64,000 bases of DNA from Streptomyces ipomoeae 91-03. GTDB lineage: Bacteria; Actinomycetota; Actinomycetes; Streptomycetales; Streptomycetaceae. The notes beneath the pieces are model-generated. The model did not search any database and was not told the DNA's origin. It was given only the letters and a program-made list of their open reading frames with translations. Where the stretch lies: NCBI RefSeq assembly GCF_000317595.1, contig NZ_AEJC01000415.1, forward strand, positions 1 to 64,000, read 5' to 3'. A program made the translations under genes and the position numbers. Shown here one piece after another: positions 47,982 through 58,300 of this stretch; the stretch's first letter is position 1; each line of letters opens with the position of its first letter.

Positions 47982-50678
47982 TCAGCCGACCAGGCTTTCC
48001 GGGTGGCGGGCGTGGAGTTCGGCGGGCAGGTCCTCGCGGCGTTTGACGTCGAGCTTGCGGAACACACGGGTCAGATGCTGTTCCACGGTGCTGGGGGTGA
48101 CGTGGAGCATGGCGGCGATCTCGCGGTTGGTGTGGCCGACGACGGCGAGGGCGGCGACCCGGCGCTCGGCCATGGTCAGGACGGTGGCGGCCGACCGTTC
48201 CAGCAGTCCGGCGTTGCCCTCGGGGACCAGCTGCTCGCACAGTCGCTCGGCGCCGCAGGACTTCGCGACGTGCCAGGCGCGACGGACGAGGCGTTGGGCG
48301 CTGCGGCGTTCGCCCGCCGCGGTGTGGGCGTCGGCGAGTTCGGTGAGGACGAGGGCGAGTTCGTACCGGCCGCCGTGCCGGCCGAGGATGTCGGCGGCCT
48401 CACCGAGCAGTTTCGTACGGCGGGCCGCCGGGCCGAGGGCGGCGGCGACGCGGAGGGCGAGGCCCCGGTACGGGGAGTCGCCGCCGCCGAGCCGGGCGAG
48501 GTGTTCGTCGAGCAGCCACTTGGCCTGGTCGCGGTTGCCCAGGTGCAGCCAGGCCTCGGCGGCGCTGGTGCACCAGGGCACGATGTGGGCGCCACCCAGG
48601 CCCCAGGCCCGGATGCGCTCCCCGCAGAGCAGGAAGTCGGCGAGGGCGGCCCGGTGGCGGCCGGCCGCGGCGGCGTACTCGCCTCGGGCGTGCAGATAGT
48701 GCAGGCCGTAGCGGGTCTGGAGGAGTGCGTCGGGCACGGGACGGTTGACGTGGCGGGCGGCGAATTCGAGGCGGCCGATGCGGACGGCGGCGGCGATCGC
48801 GGTGCCGAGCGGCAGTCCGATGACGACGCCCCAGCTCTCCGGGGTGATGAGGGACAGCGCGTTCTCGGCCTGTTCGGCGGCCCGCGTCAGGTCACCGAGG
48901 CGCAGGCATGCCTCGGCGCGAGCGGCGGTGAGCGCGGCCTGCCAGGCCGGGGTGTTGCCGCAGCGCGGGTCGGCGAGGAGTTTGTCGCACCAGTCGAGGG
49001 CCGTCTGGGGCTGTCCGGCGTAGAGCTGTGCGAGCAGGGCCAGCAGACAGGCCTCGCCGCCCCAGGGCGAGTCGCCGGCCCAGCGGAAGTCGCCGATGAC
49101 GGCGTCGATACGGGGCAGGGCGTCCCGGTCGAGTCCGCTGATGAGGTGCCCGGCGACCTCGGCGGCGGCGGACAGGGAGGGTTCGGTGGTGAGACGGCGG
49201 GCGTCGGCGGCGACACGGGGCTGGGTGCGGGGGACGAGGCCCGGGTACGTTCCGGCCAGCCAGGTCGACAGGTCGCGGAACTCCTCTTCCTCCGCGACGA
49301 TCTGACGCTTTCTCATATGGGCGAGGACGCGGGACAGTTCGTCGGCGCGGCCGTGCCAGGCGAGGCGGCGTACGACATCGGTCCACTCGCGGGTGCCGAG
49401 CCGGTCGGCGAGTACGGCGGTGACCGAGGACGCGAGGTGTGCGGCGGCGGCGAAGGGGGTGACCTGCCACTGGGCGTCGGCGAGTTCGGCGCGGACGGTC
49501 GCGCGGAGCACGGGTTCGCGGCAGGACGCCTCGGCGATGGTCAGATGGTCGACGGCCTCGCGTGCCCGGCCCTCGGCGAGCAGTTGGCGCGCGGCCTCGC
49601 GGAGTACTTCGCACTCCCAGCTCTCCCCGGCCTCACCGGCGCGGGCCAGCCGGTCGGCCACGACGGTGGCGGGGGCGCCGTCCTGGTGGAGCAGTTCGGC
49701 GGCCTTGCGGTGCAGGTCGGCCGTCTGCCCGGGCGGCAGGTCGTCGACGAGGGTGCGGGCGGCGGCGGGGTGCCGGAAGCGGTCGCCGTCCAGCAGTCCG
49801 GCCGTGGTCAGCGCGTCGAGGGCGCCGGTGGTGGTGCCGACGCCCAGGCCGGTGAGGCGGGCGATGTGCTCGGGGCGGGCTCCGTCACCGAGGACGGCGA
49901 GGGCCCGGGCGACGGCGAGCCCTTCGGGTTGGCCGCGCCGTACGCAGCTCAACAACTCGCGTGCGTAGGCCTGCTGGGGAGCGCTCCCACGACGTTCGTC
50001 GGAGATCAGCGCGTGCAGTAGCCGAAGGTTGCCTCCGCTGAGGTCGGTGAAGTCGGCGGCCAGCCGGTCGGCCTCGCGCTCGCCGAGTTCCGCGGCCAGC
50101 ACCTGGCGTACGCCGTGCCGGGTGAGCGGCCGGAGCGGAACGCGGTGGAAGAAGGGCTGCCGGTACAGCTCGGCGCACAGCGGGTTCTGGGCGGCATAGG
50201 TCTCGGCGTGGTCGGTGACCAGCAGCAGGACGGGCGCCGTCTTGATCCTCAGGGCGAGGTACGACAGACAGTGCAGCGAGGGTTCGTCGCCCGTGGAGAG
50301 GTCGTCGATGGTGATCACGACCGGGCGTCCGTCACCGGCGAGGCGCCGGAACGCGTCCTGGACTTCCCGACGGCTCTCGGGGATGCCGTCCCGCCCGGAA
50401 GGGACGGTCGGCAGGCCGTTCATGTCCGCCGGTACTCCGGGGCTGTCGAACAGCTGGGTGAGCACCCCGTACGGGAGGGACTGCTCGACCGGGGTGGCTG
50501 CGGCACGGAGCACCAGGGCACCCGACTGCTCGGCGTGCCGGACGAGGTCGAGCAGGAGCGCGGTCCGGCCGCTGCCCGGTGGACCGTCGAGCAGTACGTG
50601 CCGTCCCTGTCCTCTCGCGCACTCCTCGAAGAGGGTACGGAGCCGCAAGACACTGTCGTCCCGCTCGACCAGTCGCAT
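47982..50678 (-). CDS. LAL-family (LuxR) transcriptional activator 1
   Basis: An 898-aa large ATP-binding LuxR regulator. It starts RLVERDDSVLRLRTLFEECA and has Walker A GPPGSGRTALLLD and a Walker B-like region PVVITIDDLSTGDEP. A long helical repeat middle follows. It ends in a LuxR helix-turn-helix (LTMAERRVAALAVVGHTNRE, IAAMLHVTPSTVEQHLTRVF). LAL proteins are the usual pathway activators of ansamycin and macrolide clusters. It is divergent from the thioesterase across a gap with two 25-bp direct repeats. Confidence 0.9.
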   Translation of the reverse strand: MRLVERDDSVLRLRTLFEECARGQGRHVLLDGPPGSGRTALLLDLVRHAEQSGALVLRAAATPVEQSLPYGVLTQLFDSPGVPADMNGLPTVPSGRDGIPESRREVQDAFRRLAGDGRPVVITIDDLSTGDEPSLHCLSYLALRIKTAPVLLLVTDHAETYAAQNPLCAELYRQPFFHRVPLRPLTRHGVRQVLAAELGEREADRLAADFTDLSGGNLRLLHALISDERRGSAPQQAYARELLSCVRRGQPEGLAVARALAVLGDGARPEHIARLTGLGVGTTTGALDALTTAGLLDGDRFRHPAAARTLVDDLPPGQTADLHRKAAELLHQDGAPATVVADRLARAGEAGESWECEVLREAARQLLAEGRAREAVDHLTIAEASCREPVLRATVRAELADAQWQVTPFAAAAHLASSVTAVLADRLGTREWTDVVRRLAWHGRADELSRVLAHMRKRQIVAEEEEFRDLSTWLAGTYPGLVPRTQPRVAADARRLTTEPSLSAAAEVAGHLISGLDRDALPRIDAVIGDFRWAGDSPWGGEACLLALLAQLYAGQPQTALDWCDKLLADPRCGNTPAWQAALTAARAEACLRLGDLTRAAEQAENALSLITPESWGVVIGLPLGTAIAAAVRIGRLEFAARHVNRPVPDALLQTRYGLHYLHARGEYAAAAGRHRAALADFLLCGERIRAWGLGGAHIVPWCTSAAEAWLHLGNRDQAKWLLDEHLARLGGGDSPYRGLALRVAAALGPAARRTKLLGEAADILGRHGGRYELALVLTELADAHTAAGERRSAQRLVRRAWHVAKSCGAERLCEQLVPEGNAGLLERSAATVLTMAERRVAALAVVGHTNREIAAMLHVTPSTVEQHLTRVFRKLDVKRREDLPAELHARHPESLVG

Positions 50679-50827
50679 GAGTCACCTGCCAGATGTCCGA
50701 ACGAGCCCACCGAACCGAATGAGCCCACCGAAGCCCGGGAGCCGTCGGGACCACGCCGTCGCCGCGGCTCTTCGACCGAGCCGGTACCTCCGCCAGGTTC
50801 GCATTGATCAAGCTCTCGGACCCCCCT

Positions 50828-50937
50828 GAACGACCCCCTACTCGCCTGTGAAAATCTCCCTGGCCCCTGTGTCACCCCCCTTGTCGCCGGGGCGTTCCGG
50901 ACGATTTCCCTCGAACGGCCCCCTAATCACCGGTGAA
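50828..50937. promoter_or_regulatory. Direct-repeat activator sites between LAL1 and thioesterase
   Basis: Two 25-bp copies start at 50828 and 50913: GAACGaCCCCCTAcTCgCCtGTGAA and GAACGgCCCCCTAaTCaCCgGTGAA, lower case marking the differing positions (21 of 25 match). They are 85 bp apart, about eight helical turns. The CCCCCTA core (TAGGGGG on the other strand) resembles reported LAL binding sites. It sits in the 337-bp divergent gap, so it could drive either gene. Confidence 0.65.
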
Positions 50938-51015
50938 TTCGCCCCCGAGCCCTGTCGCGGAACGCCGTGGTGGTGAAAGCTGGCATGGTTTCGCGCGAAA
51001 GTGATGAGGTACGTG

Positions 51016-51771
51016 ATGCCGGCAGGTTCCCAGTGGATTCGCAGATTTCATCCGGCCGAGGAGGCGACGGCCCGCGTCGTGTGCCTTCCGCACGCGGGGG
51101 GTTCGGCGAGTTTCTACTTTCCGTTGTCCCGGGCGCTGACGCCGTCGCTGGACGTGTTGGCCGTGCAGTACCCGGGGCGGCAGGACCGGCATGCCGAACC
51201 GTGCGTGGACGAACTGGGCAAGCTCGCGGACCTCGTGGTGGACGAGCTGGCGCCGTGGCTCGACCGGCCGCTGGTGCTCTTCGGGCACAGCATGGGCGCG
51301 ACGCTCGCCTTCGAGGTGGCGACCCGGCTGCGGCGACGCGGCGTCGTACCGCTGAGGCTGTTCGCGTCGGGGCGGCGGGCGCCGTCGACGCATCGCGACG
51401 AGTCGACATATCTGCTCGACGACGACGCCCTGGTCGCCGATGTGTTCCGGATGGCCGGCGACGACATGGAGCTCCCCGACGAGGAGCTGGTGCGGATGAT
51501 GCTCCCGGCGATCCGCAACGACTACAGGGCCGCCGAGACCTACCGGTACCACCCGGGCGAGCCGCTGTCCTGCCCGATCACCGTGCTGACCGGCGACCGC
51601 GACCCGAAGGTGACGGCCGAGGAGGCCGCCGCGTGGAAGGCGCACACGACCGCCGGGTGCGAGGTGCGGACGTTCAGCGGCGGGCACTTCTTCCTGGCGC
51701 CGCACCTCGCGGAGATCACGCGGCTCGTCGGGGAGGCGGCGCGTGGGGCGCGGGGAATTTCCGGCTCATGA
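51016..51771 (+). CDS. Type II thioesterase
   Basis: A 251-aa alpha/beta hydrolase of the discrete thioesterase family that edits stalled acyl carriers. N-terminal VVCLPHAGGSASFYFPLSRA, nucleophile loop FGHSMGATLAF (Ser), TGDRDPKVTAEEA (Asp) and GGHFFLAPH (His). The ATG at 51016 has GAGG six bases upstream; GTG 51001 and ATG 51004 are weaker. It is the only rightward gene of the cluster edge and ends 21 bp from the convergent LAL2 gene. It should clear wrong or decarboxylated units from the PKS. Confidence 0.9.
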   Translation: MPAGSQWIRRFHPAEEATARVVCLPHAGGSASFYFPLSRALTPSLDVLAVQYPGRQDRHAEPCVDELGKLADLVVDELAPWLDRPLVLFGHSMGATLAFEVATRLRRRGVVPLRLFASGRRAPSTHRDESTYLLDDDALVADVFRMAGDDMELPDEELVRMMLPAIRNDYRAAETYRYHPGEPLSCPITVLTGDRDPKVTAEEAAAWKAHTTAGCEVRTFSGGHFFLAPHLAEITRLVGEAARGARGISGS

Positions 51772-51792
51772 GATCCATGGGGTCTGAGAGGC

Positions 51793-54474
51793 TCATGGGG
51801 TTGGTCGCTCGTCCGTCGGGAGCCACGGGGGCAGTTCGCGGCGTCCGCTGATGCGCAGCTTGCGGTAGACGCGGGTCAGATGCTGTTCGACCGTGCTCGC
51901 GGTGATGTGGAGGCGTTCGGATATCTCCCGGTTGGTGGCGCCGCCCCCGGCGAGGATCGCGACCCGGCGTTCCTGTTCGGTGAGCGCGGCGACCCGCCCC
52001 CGGCAGGGCTCCGCCGTCGTGCCGTCGGGCATGACCCGGTGGCACAGCCACAGCGCGCCCGCCTCCCGGGCGAGGGCCCAGGCCCTGCGGGCGGTGTCGC
52101 GGGCGAGGCGCTGGTTGCCGAGTTGTTCGTGCACGTCGCCGAGGTCGGCCAGGGCCGCCGCCAGCTCGAACTTGTCCCCGTGGTCCTCCAGGACGCCCAC
52201 CGCCCGGATGAGCAGATGGACGCCGCGCTCGGGACGGACCGCTCGGCCCAGCAGGCGCAGGGCGATCCCCCGCTCCCTTCCGGTCAGCGAGTGCCGGTCG
52301 AGCAGCGGTCTCAGCAACGCCCTCACCTCCTTCTTGTCGCCTTGGACCAGCCATGCGACGGCGGCGCCGAGTTCCCAGGGCACGCGTCCGGTGAAGTCGG
52401 GGCCCAGCTGGGTGAGGAGCCCCTCGCAGGCGCGGAAGTCGGCCAGCGCGGCGTGCGGTCGGCCGGCGGCGAGTCGGTACTCGCCGCGCGCGTACAGGTA
52501 GCCGAGTTCGTGGCGGCTGTGCGCCATCGCGTCCGGTACGACGGTCCTCAGGTACCCGGCGGCGTCATCGATCCGGCCGAGGCGGACGGCGGCGCGGACG
52601 GCGCATGCGACGGGCAGGCCGAGCAGCGCGCCCCAGCCCTGCGCCGGGACGAGGTCGAGCGCGCGTCGGGCGTGGTCGTGCGCGGTGGTCAGATCGCCCC
52701 TGCGCAGGGCCACTTCGGCGCGCAGCGCGGTGAGCACGGCACGCCAGACGGTGCCGATGTCGTCGAGCGCCGGATCGTCGAGCAGTTTGTCGCACCAGGC
52801 CTGGGCGGTGCCCAACTGATCGGCCTGGATGAGGACCAGGACGGCGATCGTCGTGGCCGTACCGCTCCACACCGAGTCCGCGTCCAGGCAGGTGGTCTGC
52901 AGGGTGAGTTCGGCGACCGAGGCCGCCGCCCGGCTCGGGCCCGTCCTCATCGCCCGGACCAGGTCGGCGGTGAACACCACGGCGGGGTCGCCGGTCTCCG
53001 CGCCGTCCGGCCGCAGGGTCGATGAGGTCGGTCGCCGTGGCGCGTCGAGCCGTGCGGCGTGCTCCGGGTACACGTGCCGCAGCCAGTCGGCGAGGTGACG
53101 GTACTGGGGATGGGTGCCGCGCAGGGCCTCCAGTACCGCGACCGCGTCGTCGGCGTGCCCGTACCAGGCGAGCCGCCACAGGAGGTCGCTCACCTCGGTG
53201 TCCCCGAGGTGGCCGGCGAAGAAGTCGGCCCGCTGGTCGGCGAGATGGCGGGCGGCGGTGGTGGGCGAGTACCGCCACTCCAACTGCGCGGCGGTAGCCC
53301 GCACGGCGGCGCGTTCACGAGCGTCCGCGCTGCCGCCGAGCGCCAGGTCGAGGCAGCGCAGCGCCCGGGGCACCCGCCCGTCGAACACCGCTTCGCGCGC
53401 CGCGGCCCGCAGCGTGGCCACGGCCCAGGGGGCGTTCGCCCAGGCGGCGCTGACGAGGTGCTTCGCGACGGCCCCGGCGGACGCCCCGCGCTCGTACAGG
53501 AACTCGGCGGTCCGCCGGTGCAGCGCCGCCGCCTCGGTGGCGACCTCGACGGTCGGCGTGGCCGCTGTGCGAAGGGCCCGCGAGCCGTCCGTGCGAGGGC
53601 TCGGCCCAGGGGCGCCGTCGGCCCCTGCCCTGCCGAGGAGCATGGTCTGCAGGATCAGCGGGTTGCCGCCGCTGCGGAGGAACAGTTCCGCCACATGGGG
53701 GTGTACGGGGGTGTCGCCGAAGTGGTGTGCGGCGAGGGTGGCCACGCCGTCGAGGGACAGGGGGTGCAGGGTGATGTGGCCCAGACCTGGCGTGCGGTAG
53801 AGCGCGAGCAGGCGCCCCGGTTCCGTGGCACCGTGGCTCAGGTCGTGGGTGAGGACGCCGAGGACACGGGCGGTCCGCAGCCGGGAGAGGACCTGGGTGA
53901 GGTAGCACAGTGACTCGGGGTCGACGTGGTGGGCGTCGTCGATCGCGATCACCAGGACCTCGTGCTCGGCCAGCGCGGTGATCTCCTCGGCGAGACGGTG
54001 GGCGTCCGCCGCCATCTCCTCCTCGGACGGCACATCCCGCCGGTCACGCAGAGGAGGCGGCAGGGGCGTTCCGGCGAGCAGCCGCCGCAGCGCCCCGAAG
54101 GGCACCGCGGCGTCGTCCGCCACGGCCGTGACGGCGACGGTGCGGACGCCGGGGCCCGCGACGGCGTCGAGGTAGTCGTGGACGAGTCTGCTCTTGCCCG
54201 TGCCCCGGCAGCCCTGGACGATGGCGAGCCTGCCGTGGCCCGCCGCCGCGTCGACCAGAAGCCGGTTGAGCATCGCCACCGCGTCCGCCCGCTCGACCAG
54301 TGAACCGAGCGGGCCGCTTCCCGCTGCCCGGGACTCCAGGATGTCAGGGAACGCGGGGGGCGATCCGGCTCCGTGTTCCTGCTCGTCCCCGTACACGGAT
54401 ACGCCGATGAACGCTGATTCGACAGCTTTCTTCCACAGCCACGACCTTAAGAGCGTTTCCGCACGAGGAAGCAC
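51793..54474 (-). CDS. LAL-family (LuxR) transcriptional activator 2, with TTA codon
   Basis: An 893-aa LAL regulator. Walker A is QGCRGTGKSRLVHDY, Walker B-like LVIAIDDAHHVDPESL, and the C-terminal LuxR domain LTEQERRVAILAGGGATNRE, ISERLHITASTVEQHLTRVY. From the GTG at 54474, about 60 residues precede the LVERADAV stretch where LAL1 begins, so the true start could be later. If 54474 is right, codon 9 (54448-54450) is TTA, needing the bldA tRNA, a common brake on Streptomyces secondary metabolism. It lies 90 bp after the amide synthase stop and may have its own promoter there. Confidence 0.85.
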   Translation of the reverse strand: MLPRAETLLRSWLWKKAVESAFIGVSVYGDEQEHGAGSPPAFPDILESRAAGSGPLGSLVERADAVAMLNRLLVDAAAGHGRLAIVQGCRGTGKSRLVHDYLDAVAGPGVRTVAVTAVADDAAVPFGALRRLLAGTPLPPPLRDRRDVPSEEEMAADAHRLAEEITALAEHEVLVIAIDDAHHVDPESLCYLTQVLSRLRTARVLGVLTHDLSHGATEPGRLLALYRTPGLGHITLHPLSLDGVATLAAHHFGDTPVHPHVAELFLRSGGNPLILQTMLLGRAGADGAPGPSPRTDGSRALRTAATPTVEVATEAAALHRRTAEFLYERGASAGAVAKHLVSAAWANAPWAVATLRAAAREAVFDGRVPRALRCLDLALGGSADARERAAVRATAAQLEWRYSPTTAARHLADQRADFFAGHLGDTEVSDLLWRLAWYGHADDAVAVLEALRGTHPQYRHLADWLRHVYPEHAARLDAPRRPTSSTLRPDGAETGDPAVVFTADLVRAMRTGPSRAAASVAELTLQTTCLDADSVWSGTATTIAVLVLIQADQLGTAQAWCDKLLDDPALDDIGTVWRAVLTALRAEVALRRGDLTTAHDHARRALDLVPAQGWGALLGLPVACAVRAAVRLGRIDDAAGYLRTVVPDAMAHSRHELGYLYARGEYRLAAGRPHAALADFRACEGLLTQLGPDFTGRVPWELGAAVAWLVQGDKKEVRALLRPLLDRHSLTGRERGIALRLLGRAVRPERGVHLLIRAVGVLEDHGDKFELAAALADLGDVHEQLGNQRLARDTARRAWALAREAGALWLCHRVMPDGTTAEPCRGRVAALTEQERRVAILAGGGATNREISERLHITASTVEQHLTRVYRKLRISGRRELPPWLPTDERPTP

Positions 54475-54520
54475 CTCGTCGCCATGTCTTGGTGCTGTCG
54501 TGACCGTTGGGTAAAAGAAT

Positions 54521-54568
54521 TCAGAGAACGCCCCCGTTTCTTTGTCCGTTCTTGCCGAAGAGTTTCAT
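54521..54568 (-). other. Possible 15-codon coupled peptide
   Basis: An ATG overlapping the amide synthase stop (ATGA) opens a short frame, MKLFGKNGQRNGGVL. No clear ribosome site of its own. It may be chance or a short leader before the LAL2 gene. Confidence 0.2.
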
Positions 54569-55347
54569 TCCACGGGGTTCTCGGGCGCGGTGATGGCGGC
54601 CACGACACTTCGGTACGCGGCGGGATGGACCATGGCGTGCACGATCTGTTCCTTCCCGTCCCGCACGGTCGAGCACAACTTGCCGGTCTGCGTGAGCTGT
54701 TCGTCCCCCACGAGACGCCGGCGCCGGATGATGGGGTCGATGGCGTCCCGCCCCGCGTCCGGCCCGACCATCGCGTCGAACGCGCCCGCCCACTCGTCGA
54801 CGCTCCGCGGCTTGAGCACGAACCGGTACGACGTCCGCCAGTCCGCGTCCCGGCTGCGGTACCGCAGCACGTGGTACTCGCCCTCGCGCACGAGCCGGTA
54901 GTCGACGCCGTCCTGGGTCTGCACGTCGGCGCAGACCCGCAGGGGCTCGACGAAGGACAGCCCGCCGAATCCGACGTCGGCCAGCCAGTCCTCCCCGTCG
55001 AGCCGGACCCGTACAAGCATGTGCTCGATCGACGGGCCGAACACATTGCCGGGGAACAGCGTGCTGGCCGCGATGAGTTCCGTCTCGAAGCCCAGCTCCG
55101 CGAGCAGCCGCCGGAACATGCCGTTGAGCTGGGTGCAGATGCCGCCTCTCCGGCCGCACACCACCGTCTCGAACGTCTTCTCGACGTCGATGACGGCGAT
55201 GTTGTCGAGGTCGAGCTCGGTGACATGACCGTTGTCGTACGGGATCGCCTGGAGATGGCCGCGGTGCAGCCGGGTGAGCGTTTCCAGGGTGGCCGTCGCC
55301 GGTCCCGCGTGACCGAGGGTCCGCAGATACCGATCCACGTCGAACAC
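54565..55347 (-). CDS. RifF-like amide synthase (arylamine N-acetyltransferase family)
   Basis: A 260-aa arylamine N-acetyltransferase-fold protein. The triad is in place: Cys71 (GRRGGICTQLNGMF), His109 (SIEHMLVRV), Asp124 (WLADVGFGG). In rifamycin, geldanamycin and related clusters such a protein takes the finished chain from the last ACP and closes the macrolactam on the aryl amine of the starter. GTG at 55347 has GGAGG seven bases upstream, inside the PKS gene's end, and the PKS stop lies immediately before it (TAG, then GC and GTG). Placement right behind the last module and the lack of a PKS thioesterase support chain release here. Confidence 0.92.
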   Translation of the reverse strand: MFDVDRYLRTLGHAGPATATLETLTRLHRGHLQAIPYDNGHVTELDLDNIAVIDVEKTFETVVCGRRGGICTQLNGMFRRLLAELGFETELIAASTLFPGNVFGPSIEHMLVRVRLDGEDWLADVGFGGLSFVEPLRVCADVQTQDGVDYRLVREGEYHVLRYRSRDADWRTSYRFVLKPRSVDEWAGAFDAMVGPDAGRDAIDPIIRRRRLVGDEQLTQTGKLCSTVRDGKEQIVHAMVHPAAYRSVVAAITAPENPVE

Positions 55348-55349
55348 GC

Positions 55350-58300
55350 CTAATCCTCCTGAGCGATCTGTGCGGTCTGTGTGCTCTGTGCGCTTTGTGT
55401 GCTCTGTTGGGTGATTTCCTGCCGCAGTTGCTCGGCGAGCAACTGCGCGGTCGGGTGGTCGAACACGAACGTCGACGACAGCCGTACGGCGGTGGCCTCG
55501 CTCAGCCGGTTCCGCAACTCGACGGCGGTCAGCGAGTCGAAGCCCGCCTCGAAGAAGAACGCGTCGGCGGGGAAGCTCTCCGCGGCGGGCAGGCCCAGGA
55601 CCTGGGCGGCGGTGCCCCTGATCAGCGTCAGCAGCGTCGCCTCCTGCTCCTCGGCGGACAGCCCGGCCAGCCGTACGGCGAGCGGTTCCTCGACCGGCGC
55701 CGCGCCGGCCGGGGCGATCGCCGCGCGTCGTACCCGCCGGACGAGCCCGTGCAGCAGATGCGGCAGCGTGCCGTCGGACGCCTGCGCGCGCAGGGCCGTG
55801 TAGTCGAGCCGTACGGGTACGGCGAGCGCGGTGTCGCCGTCGCGCAGCGCGGCGTCGAACAGGGCGAGCCCCTCGTCGGTGCCGAGCGGCGCGAGTCCGC
55901 CACGGGCCAGCCGCTTGCGGTCGGTCTCGGTGAGCCCGGTCGTCATACCGCCCGCCTGGTCCCAGAGGCCCCATGCGAGGGTGAGCGCGGCCCGGCCCTC
56001 GGTGCGGCGGTGGTGGGCGAGCGCGTTGAGGTAGGCGTTGGCCGCCGCGTAGTTGCCCTGCCCGGCACCGCCCATGAGCCCCGACACGGACGAGAACAGG
56101 ACGAACGCGCCCAACTCCCGGTCCTTGGTGAGTTCATGGAGGTTCCAGGCCGCGTCGACCTTCGGCGCGAGGACGGTCGACAGCCGCTCCGGGGTGAGCG
56201 CGGTGAGCACACCGTCGTCGAGTACGCCGGCCGTGTGGACGACAGCGGTGAGCGGCACGCTGTCCGGGACGGTGCCGAGCAGCGCCGCCAGCGCCTCGCG
56301 GTCGGTGGCGTCACAGGCCTCGATCCGTACCCGCGCGCCGAGTTCGGTCAGCTCGGCCTTGAGCTCGGCGGCTCCGGGAGCGCCCGGTCCGCTGCGGCTG
56401 GTCAGGAGGAGGTGACGGATGCCGTGCGCGGTGACCAGGCGCCGGGCGACGAGTGCGCCGAGGGAACCGGTGCCGCCGGTGACGAGGACGGTGCCGTTCG
56501 GGTCGAGGGTCACGGCCGTACCGGTGGTGTTGTCCTCGGTTCCGGTGCCGCCGGTCTGCGGGTGCGGGGCGTGTGCGGCTCCTCGGACGAAACGGGGGAC
56601 GTATGCCGTGCCGCCGCGCAGGGCGACTTGCGGTTCTCCGGTCGACAGGGCGGCCGGCAGTACGGCCGCCGTGGACCAGTCGGGCGCGTCGTCGTCGAGG
56701 TCCACGAGGACGACACGGCCGGGGTGCTCGGACTGGGCGGCCCGCAGCAGGCCCCATACGGCCGAGGCCGCCAGGTCGGTGACGGGGTCGTGTGTGTCGA
56801 CACCGACCGCGCCCCGGGTGACGGCGAGCAGCCGGGTGCCGTCGAGGGACGGTTCGGCCAGCCATGCCTGTACGACGGAGAGGACGTGCGTGGTGAGCGC
56901 GTGCACGGTTTCGGGGCGGTCGCCGGTCTCCTCTGTCGTGCCGGCGACTTCCAGGACGATCAGCTCGGGTGCGGGTGATCCGGCGGCCGTCGCCTTCGCG
57001 AGGTCGGCGATGTCCTGCGGGCCGTCGACGGGTACGGCGGCCGGCTCGGCCTGGATGGGGTTCGTGACGGCCTTGTGCCACTCGACTCGGTACAGGGACT
57101 CGGCGCCCGGGGTGGGCCCGGCGAGCCGGTCGGTGGCGGCGGGGCGGGCGACGACGGACCGTATGGCGACCACGGGGGCACCGGTGCAGTCCGCGAGTTG
57201 GGCGGTGGTGGCGCCGGTGTCCGACCGGACCACGCGGACGCGGATGTGCGGGGTGCCGGCGGCGTGGAGGGTGACCCCGTTCCACGCGAAGGGCAGCATC
57301 GTCCGCCCTTCGCCGCCCTCGTGGTCGCCGGTGAGCATCGACGCGTGGAAGGCCGTGTCGAGGAGGGCGGGGTGGATGCCGTAGCGGGCCGCGCCTTCGT
57401 GGTGTTCCTCGGGCAGCGCCGCCTCCGCGAAGACCTCGTCGCCCCGTGTCCACGCGGCCGTCAGCCCCCGGAAGACAGGACCGTAGTGATACCCGGCTGC
57501 CGCGACGGCCTCGTAGGCGGCGTCGAGGGCGAGCGGCCGGGCGTTCTCCGGCGGCCAGACGGACAGGTCGAAGTCGGCGGGCTCGGCCGTCGTGGTGAGG
57601 GTGCCGCTCGCGTGACGCGTCCACGGAATGCCGGGGTCGTCGCCCTCCGGCCGCGAGTGGACGGTCACTCCCGCGTCCGCCTGGACGGCGACCTGGAGTT
57701 GGACCGCACCGTGCTCCGGGATGACGAGCGGCGCCTCGATGATGAGTTCGTCGACACCGGCGTACCCGGTCTCCTGGGCGGCGTGCAGCGCGAGTTCGAC
57801 GAAACCGGTGCCCGGCATCAGGACCGTACCGGCGATGGAGTGATCGGCCAGCCACGGCTGGGACTTCAGTGAGATCACCCCGGTGAACACGGCGCCACCC
57901 GAGCCGGGCAGATCCAACTTTCCCTGCAGCAAGGGGTGTTCGGGGGCTGAGAGCCCCGCCGACGTGACGTCGAAGGTCCGGGGTGCCGTGTCCAGCCAGT
58001 ACGGCTGGTACTGGAAGGCGTAGGTGGGCAGGTCGACGCGCTTGCCGCCGGGGAGGAGGGCCGGCCAGTCGAGGGGGATGCCCCGGGTGTGCAGGACGGC
58101 GACGGCGGTGAGGAGCGCGCGGGGTTCGGGGTCGTCGGCGCGGAGGGTCGGGACGCAGGCCGGAGTGCCGACGGTGTCGTTGGCGGCCGAGGTGAGATGT
58201 GGGGTGGGGCCGAGTTCGAGGTAGGTGGTGACGCCCTGGTCGGCGAGGGTACGGATGGTCTGCTCGAAGCGGACGGAGTCGCGGATGTGGCGTGCCCAGT

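Noticed and set aside
55350-55700. C-terminal thioesterase in the PKS
   Set aside because: After the last ACP only a Gln/Thr/Ser repeat remains; no GxSxG. Release is assigned to the amide synthase.
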